A stretch of 64,000 bases of DNA, taken from Bradyrhizobium sp. Ghvi (GTDB taxonomy: Bacteria; Pseudomonadota; Alphaproteobacteria; Rhizobiales; Xanthobacteraceae). The translations under genes and the position numbers were made by a program. Positions 34,715 to 43,805 of this stretch are shown here, piece by piece (position 1 is the stretch's first letter; each line of letters opens with the position of its first letter). The DNA is taken from positions 120,977 to 184,976 of the forward strand of contig NZ_FOVU01000004.1 of NCBI RefSeq assembly GCF_900115265.1. The letters run 5' to 3'. Below the pieces are notes generated by a model. It saw only the letters and a program-made list of their open reading frames with translations, searched no databases and was not told the origin of the DNA.

Positions 34715-34811
34715 GTCATTCCGGGGCGCGACGAAGTCGCGAGCCCAGAATCCATAACCACGATCGGGAGTATGGATTCCGGGCTCGCGCTACGCGCGCC
34801 CCGGAATGACG
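34715..34811. repeat. intergenic palindromic repeat, family 1, copy B
   Basis: Runs from GTCATTCCGGGGCGCG to CGCGCCCCGGAATGAC, with inner arms around CCAGAATCCAT and ATGGATTCCGGG. It lies between coxD and coxE. The bases straight after its right end are GGAGG, which is the only plausible Shine-Dalgarno sequence for coxE. Confidence 0.8.
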
Positions 34812-34827
34812 GAGGATGGGAACGACC

Positions 34828-36030
34828 ATGGCCATCAACCATCTCACACCTGAAAAGACCGAGCAATTCGCCGACAACATCGTCGGTTTCGCCCGTGCAC
34901 TGCGCTCCGCGGGTATGCCGGTCGGCCCGGGCGCGGTCATCGATGCCATGAGCGCGCTGCAGGTGATCGACATCGGTAACCGCGCCGACGTCTTCACCAC
35001 GCTGGAGGCTATCTTCGTCAAGCGTCATGAGCACGCACTGATCTTCAAGCAGGCCTTCAACCTGTTCTTCCGCGCCTCGGAGGAATGGAAGCACATGCTG
35101 GATTCGGTGCCGCTACCGGACCAGGCCAAGAAGAAGCCGCAGGCCGGTGCCCGCCGCGTGCAGGAGGCGATGTCGCAGCCGCGCATGACTGAGACGCCGC
35201 AGCACCAGGAGCAGGATCTGCGCCTGTCGGTATCCGACAAGGAGATCCTTCAGAAGAAGGATTTTGCGCAAATGAGCGCGGCCGAGATCACCGAAGCGCT
35301 CCGGGCCATCGAGATGATGCACTTGCCTCAGGCGGAGCTGCTGACCCGCCGCTACCAGCCCGATCCGCGCGGGCTGCGGCTCGACCTGCGCCGCACCTTG
35401 CGCGCCTCCTTACGCACCGGTGGCGACATCATCGACATTCATCGTCGCGGGCCAATCGAGAAGCCGGCCCCGATCGTGGCGCTGCTCGACATTTCCGGTT
35501 CGATGAGCGAGTACACCCGCCTGTTCCTGCATTTCCTGCATGCCATCGGCGATGCACGCAAGCGCGTCTCGGTGTTCCTGTTCGGCACGCGCCTCACCAA
35601 TGTGACCCGCGCGCTGCGCCAGCGTGATCCCGACGAGGCGCTGGCGAGCTGCTCTGCCGCGGTGGAGGACTGGGCCGGCGGCACCCGAATCTCGGCCTCG
35701 CTGCACAACTTCAACAAATTGTGGGCGCGGCGCGTGCTGAGCCAGGGTGCCATCGTGCTGCTGATCTCCGACGGTCTGGAGCGGGAGGCCGATTCCAAGC
35801 TGGCCTTCGAGATGGACCGGCTGCACCGCTCCTGCCGGCGCCTGATCTGGCTCAACCCGTTGCTGCGGTTCGGCGGCTTCGAGGCCAAGGCCCAAGGTAT
35901 CAAAATGATGCTCCCGCACGTTGACGAATTCCGGCCCGTGCATAATTTGAGTTCGATCCAGGAGCTGATCACGACGCTCTCCCGGCCGCTGCCGCCGCAT
36001 CACCGCAGCCTGATCCGCTCCGCAGCTTGA
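34828..36030 (+). CDS. coxE: CoxE-type VWA-domain protein
   Basis: A 400-residue protein with a C-terminal von Willebrand A domain. The metal-ion-dependent adhesion site is DISGSMSEY (~222), with supporting FGTRLTNVTRAL and LISDGLERE segments. It works with the MoxR ATPase CoxD in maturing the hydroxylase. GGAGG at 34811-34815 is 12 bases before the ATG at 34828; an ATG directly against it (34816) has no spacing and is less likely. The N-terminal 200 residues are helical, with a charged linker. Confidence 0.9.
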   Translation: MAINHLTPEKTEQFADNIVGFARALRSAGMPVGPGAVIDAMSALQVIDIGNRADVFTTLEAIFVKRHEHALIFKQAFNLFFRASEEWKHMLDSVPLPDQAKKKPQAGARRVQEAMSQPRMTETPQHQEQDLRLSVSDKEILQKKDFAQMSAAEITEALRAIEMMHLPQAELLTRRYQPDPRGLRLDLRRTLRASLRTGGDIIDIHRRGPIEKPAPIVALLDISGSMSEYTRLFLHFLHAIGDARKRVSVFLFGTRLTNVTRALRQRDPDEALASCSAAVEDWAGGTRISASLHNFNKLWARRVLSQGAIVLLISDGLEREADSKLAFEMDRLHRSCRRLIWLNPLLRFGGFEAKAQGIKMMLPHVDEFRPVHNLSSIQELITTLSRPLPPHHRSLIRSAA

Positions 36031-36040
36031 GAGGTCCACC

Positions 36041-36364
36041 ATGCTCGATCGCGACGAGGATATCCTGAAGGCGGCGGAGGACTGGCAGAAGGCCGGCCGG
36101 GGCGTCGCGCTGGCGACGGTCGTGGAGACCTGGGGCTCGGCGCCGCGCCCGGCGGGCTCGAGCCTCGTCATCAACGACGAGGGCACGTTTCTGGGCTCGG
36201 TCTCCGGCGGCTGCGTCGAGGGTGCCGTCGTCACCGAGGCCATGGATGTGATCGAGAGCGGCAAGCCCAAGATGCTGGAGTTCGGCGTCGCCGACGAGAC
36301 CGCCTGGAATGTCGGCTTGTCCTGCGGCGGCACCATCCGCGTCTTCGTCGAGAAGGTCGGCTAG
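36041..36364 (+). CDS. XdhC/CoxF-family protein, N-terminal-domain type
   Basis: A 107-residue protein that consists only of the XdhC_CoxI domain: VALATVVETWGSAPRPAGSSLVI, LGSVSGGCVEGAV and GLSCGGTIRVFVE, with the conserved cysteines SGGC and LSCGG. XdhC proteins bind the molybdenum cofactor and help its sulfuration and insertion. The Rossmann half found in full-length XdhC is encoded separately by the next gene, 2 bases on. GAGAGG precedes the start. Confidence 0.9.
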   Translation: MLDRDEDILKAAEDWQKAGRGVALATVVETWGSAPRPAGSSLVINDEGTFLGSVSGGCVEGAVVTEAMDVIESGKPKMLEFGVADETAWNVGLSCGGTIRVFVEKVG

Positions 36365-36366
36365 CC

Positions 36367-37068
36367 GTGAAGCTCGCAATCCTGCAGGAACTCAATGCCG
36401 AGCGCGCCGCGCGCCGGCCGGTGATCTTGGTGACCGACACCGAGAGCGGCGAGCAGCGCCTGGTGAAGGCTGCCGATTTCGCCAAAGATCCGCTGCGGGC
36501 CGAGCTGGACAAGCAGCTTCGCATGGGCAAGAGCGCCAATGTCGAGGTCGGCGGCAAGAGGCTCTTCCTCAACGTCTACGCGCCGACCGCAAAGCTCGTC
36601 ATCGTCGGCGCGGTTCATATCAGCCAGGCACTGGCGCCGCTGGCGCGCTCGCTCGGTTACGACGTCACTGTGGTTGATCCGCGCACGGCCTTTGCGAGCC
36701 CGGAGCGCTTCCCTGACATTCCGCTGGTGGCCGAATGGCCTGATACCGCGCTGCCGCCGCTCAACGTCGATGCCTACACCGCTTTCGTCGCGGTGACGCA
36801 CGATCCGAAGATCGACGATCCCGCGCTGCTGCACGCCTTCGAGCGCAACTGCTTCTATATCGGCGCGCTCGGCTCGCGAAAGACGCATGCCAAACGCGGC
36901 GACCGGCTGCGGGCGCAGGGCGCGACGGAAAGCGACATCGCGCGTATCCATGCGCCGATCGGCCTTGCGATAGGCGCGGTCTCGCCGGCCGAGATCGCGG
37001 TGGCGATCATGGCCGAGATCACCGCGGTGCTGCGGCTGCCTCCCAAGGAAAAAGAAGAAGCGGCATGA
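36367..37068 (+). CDS. XdhC-family protein, Rossmann-domain type
   Basis: A 233-residue protein starting with GTG, 2 bases after the preceding XdhC-domain gene. After a ~75-residue N-terminal part it has the XdhC Rossmann fold: KLVIVGAVHISQALAPLARSLGYDVTVVDPR, VTHDPKIDDPALLHAFERNCFYIGALGS and IHAPIGLAIGAVSPAEIAVAIMAEI. The two split genes probably make one cofactor-insertion chaperone for the hydroxylase. Its stop overlaps the start of the next gene by 4 bases. Confidence 0.9.
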   Translation: MKLAILQELNAERAARRPVILVTDTESGEQRLVKAADFAKDPLRAELDKQLRMGKSANVEVGGKRLFLNVYAPTAKLVIVGAVHISQALAPLARSLGYDVTVVDPRTAFASPERFPDIPLVAEWPDTALPPLNVDAYTAFVAVTHDPKIDDPALLHAFERNCFYIGALGSRKTHAKRGDRLRAQGATESDIARIHAPIGLAIGAVSPAEIAVAIMAEITAVLRLPPKEKEEAA

Positions 37069-38669
37069 AGTTCGGACCGGCGAGCCCCAAGGATGCGATC
37101 GGCGGGGTGACCGTCCACACCCTGCGGCAGGGTCCGCTGGTGCTGAAGAAGGGCACGACGATCGGACCCGCCGAGGTCGAGCAGCTCGAGCGTGCCGGCA
37201 TCAAGGACATCGTCGTGGTGCGCATGGAGGCGGGTGACGTCTCCGAGGACGTCGCGGCCGCCAGCATCGCGCTTGCGATCGGCGGCGAGGGCATTCATGT
37301 CGAGCGCGCGTTCACCGGCCGCGCCAATCTCTTCGCTGCGCGTCCGGGCGTGCTGGTGATCGACCGCACCGCGGTCGACCGCATCAACAATATCGACGAG
37401 GCCATCACCTTTGCCACGCTCTCGGCATTCAAGCCGGTGGTCGAAGGCGAGATGGTCGGCACCGTCAAGATCATCCCGTTCGGTGTCGGGGGAGATTTGC
37501 GTGACGCGGCGGTGAAAGCCGCCGGCAAGGACGTGCTGACGGTCGCGCCCTACGTGATCAAGCGCGTCGGCGTGGTCTCGACGCTGCTGCCGGGGCTGTC
37601 GTCCAAGGTGATCGACAAGACGCTGCGCGTCACCGCCGAGCGGCTCGCGCCAGCCGGCGCCAGCATCATCGCGGAGCGGCGAGTTCAGCACGACGAGCAT
37701 GCGTTGTCGGCTGCGATCAAGGAATTGCTCGGCCTTGGCGCCGAGCTCGTGATCGTGTTCGGCGCGTCGGCGATCGCCGACCGCCGCGACGTGATCCCGG
37801 CGGCGGTGACGGGAATCGGCGGCGAGATCGAGCATTTCGGCATGCCGGTCGATCCCGGCAATCTCCTGCTGATCGCGCGCGCCGGGGGCGTGCCGGTGCT
37901 GGGCGCGCCGGGCTGCGCGCGCTCGCCGGTCGAGAACGGCTTCGACTGGGTCCTGATGCGGCTGCTCGCCGGCATCAAGGTGACACGGTCCGAGCTGATG
38001 GGCATGGGTGTCGGCGGCCTGTTGATGGAGATCGTGACGCGGCCGCAGCCGCGCGCAAAACCCGAGACCGAGGGTAACAGCCAGGTCGCCGCCATCGTGC
38101 TTGCAGCGGGCCGCTCGACCCGCATGGGCGGGCCGAACAAGCTGCTCGCCGAGTTCGACGGCAAGAAGCTGGTGCGGATCGCGACCGAGCAGGCGCTCGC
38201 CTCCAAAGCTTCCGAGGTGATCGTCGTCACGGGCCATCAGAGCGAACTGGTCGAGCAGGCGCTGCAGGGCCTGAAAGTGCGGTTCGTCAGGAATCCGGAT
38301 TTTGCCGGCGGGATCGCGAGCTCGGTCAAATCAGGCATCGCGGCCGTGTCCGAGGCTTGCGATGGCGCCGTGGTTTGCCTTGGCGATATGCCGCTGATCG
38401 ATGCGGGTCTGATCGACCGCCTGATCGACGGCTTCGCACCTGACCGTGGCAATCTCATTGTGGTGCCCGTCAGCGAAGGCCGCCGCGGCAACCCCGTGCT
38501 ATGGTCGCGCCGCTTCTTTGCGGAATTGATGACGCTCGACGGCGACGTCGGCGCACGGCACCTGATCGCCAAGCACACCGAGGCGGTCGCCGAAGTGCTC
38601 GTGGATGGCGAAGGTGCCTTCCTCGACATCGATACGCCACAGGCGCTCGAAGCGGCCCGACGCGGATAA
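37065..38669 (+). CDS. molybdopterin-binding / MobA-like nucleotidyltransferase fusion
   Basis: A 534-residue two-domain protein. Residues ~1-340 are a MoeA/MogA-like molybdopterin-binding region (VIVFGASAIADRRDVIPAAV, PGNLLLIARAGGVPVLGAPGCARSP). Residues ~345-534 are a MobA/MocA-like nucleotidyltransferase: AIVLAAGRSTRMGGPNKLLAEFDGKKLV with the GxxxRxG-type loop, GDMPLIDAGLID and RRGNPVLWSRR. It would form the dinucleotide cofactor (CMP or GMP not distinguishable) and hand it to the XdhC proteins. Last gene of the cox operon, overlapping xdhC by 4 bases. Confidence 0.9.
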   Translation: MKFGPASPKDAIGGVTVHTLRQGPLVLKKGTTIGPAEVEQLERAGIKDIVVVRMEAGDVSEDVAAASIALAIGGEGIHVERAFTGRANLFAARPGVLVIDRTAVDRINNIDEAITFATLSAFKPVVEGEMVGTVKIIPFGVGGDLRDAAVKAAGKDVLTVAPYVIKRVGVVSTLLPGLSSKVIDKTLRVTAERLAPAGASIIAERRVQHDEHALSAAIKELLGLGAELVIVFGASAIADRRDVIPAAVTGIGGEIEHFGMPVDPGNLLLIARAGGVPVLGAPGCARSPVENGFDWVLMRLLAGIKVTRSELMGMGVGGLLMEIVTRPQPRAKPETEGNSQVAAIVLAAGRSTRMGGPNKLLAEFDGKKLVRIATEQALASKASEVIVVTGHQSELVEQALQGLKVRFVRNPDFAGGIASSVKSGIAAVSEACDGAVVCLGDMPLIDAGLIDRLIDGFAPDRGNLIVVPVSEGRRGNPVLWSRRFFAELMTLDGDVGARHLIAKHTEAVAEVLVDGEGAFLDIDTPQALEAARRG

Positions 38670-38683
38670 GGGTGCCGCTACTT

Positions 38684-38797
38684 CGTAGGGTGGGTTGGAC
38701 AGCGGCTGCGCGAAGCGCAGTCCGCTGGCGTAACCCCACCACTTCTGTTTCCGCGGCGACACAGTTGGTGGATTACGCTTCGCTAATCCACCCTACG
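38684..38797. repeat. intergenic palindromic repeat, family 3
   Basis: Outer arms CGTAGGGTGG and CCACCCTACG close the element, and an inner hairpin GGTGGATTA / TAATCCACC lies at 38767-38793. A GCTGCGCGAAGCGCAG stem is in the left part. It lies after the cox operon and before the DUF4189 gene. One copy is seen. Confidence 0.7.
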
Positions 38798-38883
38798 AAT
38801 CCCCGTTTTCAACTCCCCGTTCACCATCTGGAAACGACCGCCGCTTAGAGTCCTCGCCACCTGCCTTGGGGGGAGGGTTTTCC

Positions 38884-39273
38884 ATGACTTCGAACGTCGT
38901 CGCGCGCCGTTGCGCGATGTTTTTCTTTGCGCTGTCGGTTTGTGTTTCCGGGGCTCGTTACATCACCGAAGCCCATGCGGCCGGTGCATTCGCCGTCGGC
39001 AAGTGCGGCGCTTACGGCCAGGCCTATGATTACAACGCCGAGCACGAGGCGCGTGCGGCGGCGCAGAAGCAGTGCAAGGGCGAATGCACGACCGTGACGA
39101 TGAAGCGCGCTTGCGCTGCGATGTCGGTCGACATGACCAATCCCTGCGGCGCCTATGGCTATGCCGTGAAGCCGAAGATCTCGGCCACGCTCAATGCAGC
39201 GACCCGCGAATGCTACAAATATGGTGGCAAGGAATGCGTGATCCGCGCCTGGGCCTGTGACGCCAAGGGCTGA
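38884..39273 (+). CDS. DUF4189-type secreted Cys-rich protein
   Basis: A 129-residue exported protein. The signal peptide ends near EAHA-AGAF. The mature part has six or more cysteines, with CGAYGQAYDYNAEHEARAAAQKQCKGECTTV repeated in form by CGAYGYAVKPKISATLNAATRECYKYGGKEC, which matches the DUF4189 layout (aromatic-Gly, then A-x2-A-x2-C). Disulfide-bonded periplasmic protein of unknown function. ATG at 38884 follows GGGGGGAGGG. Confidence 0.82.
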   Translation: MTSNVVARRCAMFFFALSVCVSGARYITEAHAAGAFAVGKCGAYGQAYDYNAEHEARAAAQKQCKGECTTVTMKRACAAMSVDMTNPCGAYGYAVKPKISATLNAATRECYKYGGKECVIRAWACDAKG

Positions 39274-39282
39274 TACGGTCGA

Positions 39283-41064
39283 TCAGGGCTCGGCTCCGGC
39301 CGACCAGGGCATTTTCGTCTTGACGAATTCCGACCACGCCTTGTTCAGTCGCGGTTCGACGCCGACCATGGCGTGCGCCTGCCAGCCGGCGATGGCGGCC
39401 GCGGCGGTGCTGTGATCCGGCTCCGTCCCAATGTCCGCAAGCAGCGAAGCCGTCGTCGCCATGTCATTGTAGATCCCGAGCTGCTGTTGCAGTTCGGCGA
39501 GCTTGCTGGAAAAGCGTTTGGCGGATTTTCGCTCGCCGTACAGCGGCAGCAGGAAATCGGCGACGTAGCGCAGTTTCTTCGCGGCAAGCCGGACCCGATG
39601 CCGCTCTTCCGTGCTGCGCGATTTGAAGCGGCGGCCGCGCTTGAGCACCTTGGCATGCTGGGCCGACAAAATGCGTTGCGCGAAATTGGTCGCGGGCTCG
39701 GCGAGTTGCGCCAGATGGTCCGGCGCGACGTCGCTCCGCCAGCCCCGCGCTTCGATCCAGCCGCCAAGACCGATCAGGAAAAACGACGTGCGGCGGTCCG
39801 CCAGCACCTCGCGTACCCTGTCGTAGCTGGCGGCCCGGCGCTGCTCGACGGCGGCTTCGAGCGCGTCGAAGCCGGCGATCGAGGGGCAGCCTTTCGCGAC
39901 GATGCGCAATGTGTCTTGCTGAAACACGTCCCAGTCACGTGCAGGGGAAAGATTTTGTGCCAGCCATCTGGCCTCCGACCGCAGCAGGTCGAGCTTGCTG
40001 AGCGACACCACCGATTGCATCAGGTCCAGCGCGGATCGCAGGCGACGCAGCGCGACGCGGAGCTGGTGAATGCCCTCGGGATCGCGTCCGTCCTCGGCGG
40101 CCGGGATCGACTGGAGCAGATGCAGCAGACAGGTGCGCAGGATCGCGGCGAACGTCTCGTCGAGCGATGAGGACGGATCAAGCCGAAGCTTGCGCGGCTT
40201 CTTGACGATCGGCGCGCTGGCGTCGGCGAGCTCGAATCCGCGCGCCGATTTGCTGCGAATGGAGGGCCTGACCGGCCCATGCTCGGCGAGCCGGAACGCA
40301 AGCTCCCAGATGGCGGACGGGCTGCCTGTCTTGAACTCGAGTTCGATCTCGCTGACCTGAAGCGTCCGATCGCCGGAGGTCAGATGACCCTGGTCGAAGG
40401 CGACCTCGATCGTGCCCGACGGCAGGTCGACGACGCGTTGATGTCTGCGAATGTCGGTGCTGAAGACAGCTTCGAGCGGGCGACGCGCGAGATCCGCACG
40501 CAGCTTCTCGGTAAGGAAGGGCAGCGCCAGCGCGAGGTCGGGCGTCATCGAAGGCACGCTCGCCTCCCATTCGCCGCGCCGCAGCGGATCGTTGCCGGAT
40601 TCGGACTTCATCGTTTGGGTGAAGCGCGAACCGCTCTGGCGAACCCGAAAGCTCAGCCCATGACGTTGAAGCGCACGCTTGGGCGTATCGTAGTAGACGG
40701 CCCGGAGGTGCTTGCGCGAGCCCTTGTTGCGCGCGTTGGCTGTGATGACAGGCGCGTTAGCGAAATCGGCGAGGCGATTGGGGTCGACAAGCAGCTTAAG
40801 CTCGATTTCGGTGGCGCGCGGCGCGGCACCGCGCGAAGGCGCGATTTCCGGCGCAATCGTCTCTGTACGAGTTTCGTCAGCAATCTGAGAAGAGTCGCTG
40901 CGTGAAGATTCGGCGTCAGCGCGTGCGGAACCGGGCGCCTCGGCGGGAACTGGAACGCCGAAGCCAGTGAATTTCTTCGCGTCGTCCGGGAGCGGATGGC
41001 CGTAGGCCTTCGCAGGCCGGTGCAGGGGATCGGGGGCTCGTTTGATCGCGCCAGTTTCGGACAT
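39283..41064 (-). CDS. CYTH-CHAD domain protein (inorganic triphosphatase family)
   Basis: A 593-residue protein. After ~85 low-complexity residues, a CYTH domain starts with TEIELKLLVD (the ExExK motif) and has RAVYYDTPKRALQRHGLSFRVR; this tunnel-fold domain hydrolyses tripolyphosphate or related substrates. Residues ~305-585 are a CHAD domain, with GIHQLRVALRRLRSAL and a later RVRLAAKKLRYVADFL, both His/Arg helices that bind polyphosphate. Fusions of this kind occur in YgiF-type triphosphatases. It converges on the DUF4189 gene 9 bases away and stands alone. Confidence 0.9.
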   Translation of the reverse strand: MSETGAIKRAPDPLHRPAKAYGHPLPDDAKKFTGFGVPVPAEAPGSARADAESSRSDSSQIADETRTETIAPEIAPSRGAAPRATEIELKLLVDPNRLADFANAPVITANARNKGSRKHLRAVYYDTPKRALQRHGLSFRVRQSGSRFTQTMKSESGNDPLRRGEWEASVPSMTPDLALALPFLTEKLRADLARRPLEAVFSTDIRRHQRVVDLPSGTIEVAFDQGHLTSGDRTLQVSEIELEFKTGSPSAIWELAFRLAEHGPVRPSIRSKSARGFELADASAPIVKKPRKLRLDPSSSLDETFAAILRTCLLHLLQSIPAAEDGRDPEGIHQLRVALRRLRSALDLMQSVVSLSKLDLLRSEARWLAQNLSPARDWDVFQQDTLRIVAKGCPSIAGFDALEAAVEQRRAASYDRVREVLADRRTSFFLIGLGGWIEARGWRSDVAPDHLAQLAEPATNFAQRILSAQHAKVLKRGRRFKSRSTEERHRVRLAAKKLRYVADFLLPLYGERKSAKRFSSKLAELQQQLGIYNDMATTASLLADIGTEPDHSTAAAAIAGWQAHAMVGVEPRLNKAWSEFVKTKMPWSAGAEP

Positions 41065-41261
41065 GCGAAGTTTATGACAGTTCAGTGACAGAGCGCCGAC
41101 GTATACCCGACTTGGTCAGCGAGGAGAAGCGCAGCCGGTCGCATCACCATTGAAATTTCCGAGCTGTGATCGATGGGTCAAGCCGGGTTACGTTCGCATC
41201 TGCCGTCGGCGGAGAAGATCTTCGTTTCTTCCCGACGGTTGGAAATGTGTTGGGAGAATTC

Positions 41262-41672
41262 ATGCAGTTCGACACCAAGATTGCTGTTGTCATTCGCAAC
41301 GATCTCGAAGCCTGGCAGAAGCTCAATGTCGCATCATTCCTGACGAGCGGAATTGCGGCCGCCTTTCCAGAGTGCATCGGCGAGGCCTATGAGGACGCCT
41401 CTGCGACGAAATATCTTGCGCTGATCGGTCAGCCTATTCTGATCTATGGCGCGGATGGTCCGGCCCTGTCGCGCGCGCTCGATCGTGCACTCACGCGCAA
41501 CGTCACACCGGCGGTCTACACCGAGGACATGTTCAAGACCACGCACGATGCCGCCAATCGCGAAGCGGTGAGGGCGGTGGCGCGCGCCGATCTCAATCTC
41601 GTCGGCATCGCGATGCGCGCCGAGCGCAAGGTGATCGACAAGGTCGTCGATGGCTTGAAGTTCCATAGTTGA
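41262..41672 (+). CDS. DUF2000-family protein
   Basis: A 136-residue cytoplasmic protein matching DUF2000: FDTKIAVVIRNDLEAWQKLNVASFLTSGIAA, EASATKYLALIGQPILIYGADGPAL and AVYTEDMFKTTHDAANREAV. The fold is related to peptidyl-tRNA hydrolase II-like proteins, but function is not known. ATG at 41262 follows GGGAGAA. A longer in-frame start at 41166 lacks family sequence and was not used. Confidence 0.85.
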   Translation: MQFDTKIAVVIRNDLEAWQKLNVASFLTSGIAAAFPECIGEAYEDASATKYLALIGQPILIYGADGPALSRALDRALTRNVTPAVYTEDMFKTTHDAANREAVRAVARADLNLVGIAMRAERKVIDKVVDGLKFHS

Positions 41673-41811
41673 TTACGGCACCGCCTCGCGGCCTTGTCAT
41701 CAAGGTGTGACGACTGCGCCGCGTTGCGCAAACTTTGTGCGGTTTGACCCCAATCAAACGGGGGCTGCGTGGCCTCGCTAGTCTGCTCGCGCAATGCAAA
41801 GGAGCAGACAG

Positions 41812-42835
41812 ATGCCCACCATGAAAGCCGCCGTCGTCAGACAATTTGGCAAGCCGCTCGTGATCGAGGACGTACCGGTGCCGCAGCCCGGTCCGGGCGA
41901 GGTGCTGGTCAAGGTGAGGGCCTGCGGCGTCTGCCACACCGATCTGCGCCGCCTCGGGCGACTGGCCGGTGAAGCCGGTTCCGCCCTTCATTCCCGGACA
42001 TGAAGTCGCCGGCATCGTCGCCGCGCTCGGGCCCGGCGTGAAGACTCTGAAAGTCGGGGATGCCGTGGGCGTGGCCTGGCTGCACGATGCGTGCATGTCT
42101 TGCGAATATTGCGAGACCGGCTGGGAGACGCTGTGCGAGCACCAGCACAACACCGGCTACAGCGTGAACGGCGGCTTTGCCGAATATGTCATTGCCTCCG
42201 CGGCGTTTGCGGCGAAGCTGCCGGCGACGGTCGATTTCGCCGCCATTGCGCCGATCCTGTGCGCTGGCGTCACCACCTACAAGGGATTGAAAGAGACGGA
42301 GGCAAGGCCCGGCGAGTGGGTCGCGATTTCGGGCGTTGGCGGCCTCGGCCATGTCGCGATCCAGTATGCCAAGGCGATGGGGCTCAAGGCCGCAGCCGTG
42401 GACATCGCCGAGGACAAGCTCGTGCTTGCACGTGAGACCGGTGCCGATCTCGCGGTCAATGCGCTGGCAGACGGGGCCGTCGACAAGGTGCTGGCCGCGA
42501 CCGGCGGCGGGGCGCACGGCGTGCTGGTGACGGCGGTCTCGACCGCCGCGTTCGCCCAGGCGCTGAAGATGGTGCGCCGGAAGGGCACCGTCAGTCTCGT
42601 CGGCCTGCCGCCGGGCGAATTCCCGACGCCGATCTTCGATGTCGTGCTGAAGCGCATCACCGTGCGCGGCTCCATCGTCGGCACCCGCCGGGATCTCGAC
42701 GAAGCCATCGCGTTCGCCGCCGACGGCAAGGTCAAGGCCGAAGTGGCGAAGGTGCCGCTCACCGAGATCAACGACGTCTTCGACCGGATGAAGGCCGGCA
42801 AGATCGATGGCCGCATGGTGCTCGACTTTGGCTAA
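41812..42835 (+). pseudogene. zinc-dependent alcohol dehydrogenase, frameshifted
   Basis: A GroES-like/MDR alcohol dehydrogenase split into two frames. The first part begins [13 protein letters not shown] and reaches ACGVCHTDL; the second begins about [21 protein letters not shown] and runs through the structural-zinc [15 protein letters not shown] and the NAD-binding [13 protein letters not shown] to MVLDFG. Frame changes at ~41947, where GATCTGCGCCGCC would read correctly as DLHAA if two bases were restored. Without them the protein ends after 64 residues. Either a recent inactivating 2-base deletion or a sequencing error; the rest of the gene is intact. RBS AAGGAG is good. Confidence 0.88.
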
Positions 42836-42902
42836 AGCGTTTTCGAGCGAAGTGGATACCGGTTCGCGTCAAGAAAACGCGTCAAATCAAGAATCCTTCG
42901 CC

Positions 42903-43319
42903 TCAGCCCGGCGGCATCGTCTCGAATTTCGTCAGGCCGGAATCGAGATGATCCCAGTCATGCCCGCGCACCGCGTAGGTGACCACCTGCGGCTTGTAGC
43001 GCGCGGGCTCGTCGAGGCTCGCGGCGCGGATGGTGAAGATGTCGGGCATGGCGGCGAAGGTCATGTAGACCGCCAAGCCGCACTCGGGGCAGAAGGCACG
43101 CGTCTTCACGTTGCCGCTGTCGCCGACCATGTCCCATGTCTTGGCGTCGCCCGTCACGGTGACGCCGGCCCGAGCGAAGGTGGCATAGGAGCCGTGGCCG
43201 GTGCCGCTTTCGCGCTGGCAATCCCGGCACTGGCAGTGATTGCTGAACAGCGGGTCGCCGGCGATCGAATAGCGGATCGCGCCGCAGGCGCAGCCGCCGG
43301 TGTAGGGCTTGTCCATCAT
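42903..43319 (-). CDS. GFA-family zinc protein (glutathione-dependent formaldehyde-activating type)
   Basis: A 138-residue protein with the Mss4-like zinc fold: GGCACGAIRYSI, CQCRDCQRESGT and FCPECG provide the Cys ligands. The family includes S-hydroxymethylglutathione-forming enzymes, but most members have no proven activity. ATG at 43319 follows AAGGAG. It is 3' of, and in line with, an ArsR-SRPBCC pair, and probably belongs to that operon. Confidence 0.88.
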   Translation of the reverse strand: MMDKPYTGGCACGAIRYSIAGDPLFSNHCQCRDCQRESGTGHGSYATFARAGVTVTGDAKTWDMVGDSGNVKTRAFCPECGLAVYMTFAAMPDIFTIRAASLDEPARYKPQVVTYAVRGHDWDHLDSGLTKFETMPPG

Positions 43320-43328
43320 GTTCACTCC

Positions 43329-43805
43329 TTAACTGTTTTCGCCGCTGATCTCGTCGAGCTGCCGAACGACCTTCTTCCAGCCGCCGCTCATGCCGGTGTA
43401 GGCGGTCTCGTTCCTCGGCAGCACGAAGCCGGCATGAACCAGCTGGATGCGCGTGCCGGCTTCGACCGGGGTGAGGGACCAGGTCACGACGGTGTCGAGC
43501 GGCGCGCCGTATCCGGTGTTGCGCGCATCCCCGCCCTTCCAGGCATAGACCAGTCGCCGGAAAGCCACGACCTCCAGGACGCGGCAATGGATGACGCCGT
43601 CCCAGTGGCCGCCCGGCGTGGTCTGGAACGTGAAGGTCTTGCCTTCGACGGCTTCGAAACCGGTCGGCTTCATCAGCCAGCGCGCGATCAGCTGGGCGCT
43701 TGTCAGCACCTTCCAGACCGTCTCCGGCGTGTGAGGGAAGACCTCGTCGATGACGATGTCCCGGATGTTTTCTTGGGTATCGGGTTGCAATGCAGCTGCA
43801 CTCAC
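43329..43805 (-). CDS. SRPBCC/AHSA1-family protein
   Basis: A 158-residue START-like protein with the activator of Hsp90 ATPase homology domain: IVIDEVFPHTPETVWKVLTSAQLIARWLMKPTGFEAVEGKTFTFQT and a C-terminal GGWKKVVRQLDEI helix. Such proteins often sit behind ArsR regulators, as here: GTG start overlaps the ArsR stop by 4 bases. It probably binds a small hydrophobic ligand. Substrate is unknown. Confidence 0.9.
   Translation of the reverse strand: MSAAALQPDTQENIRDIVIDEVFPHTPETVWKVLTSAQLIARWLMKPTGFEAVEGKTFTFQTTPGGHWDGVIHCRVLEVVAFRRLVYAWKGGDARNTGYGAPLDTVVTWSLTPVEAGTRIQLVHAGFVLPRNETAYTGMSGGWKKVVRQLDEISGENS

Noticed and set aside
36855..38237. 460-codon open frame on the minus strand
   Set aside because: Antisense to the XdhC and MobA-like genes, which have clear motifs.
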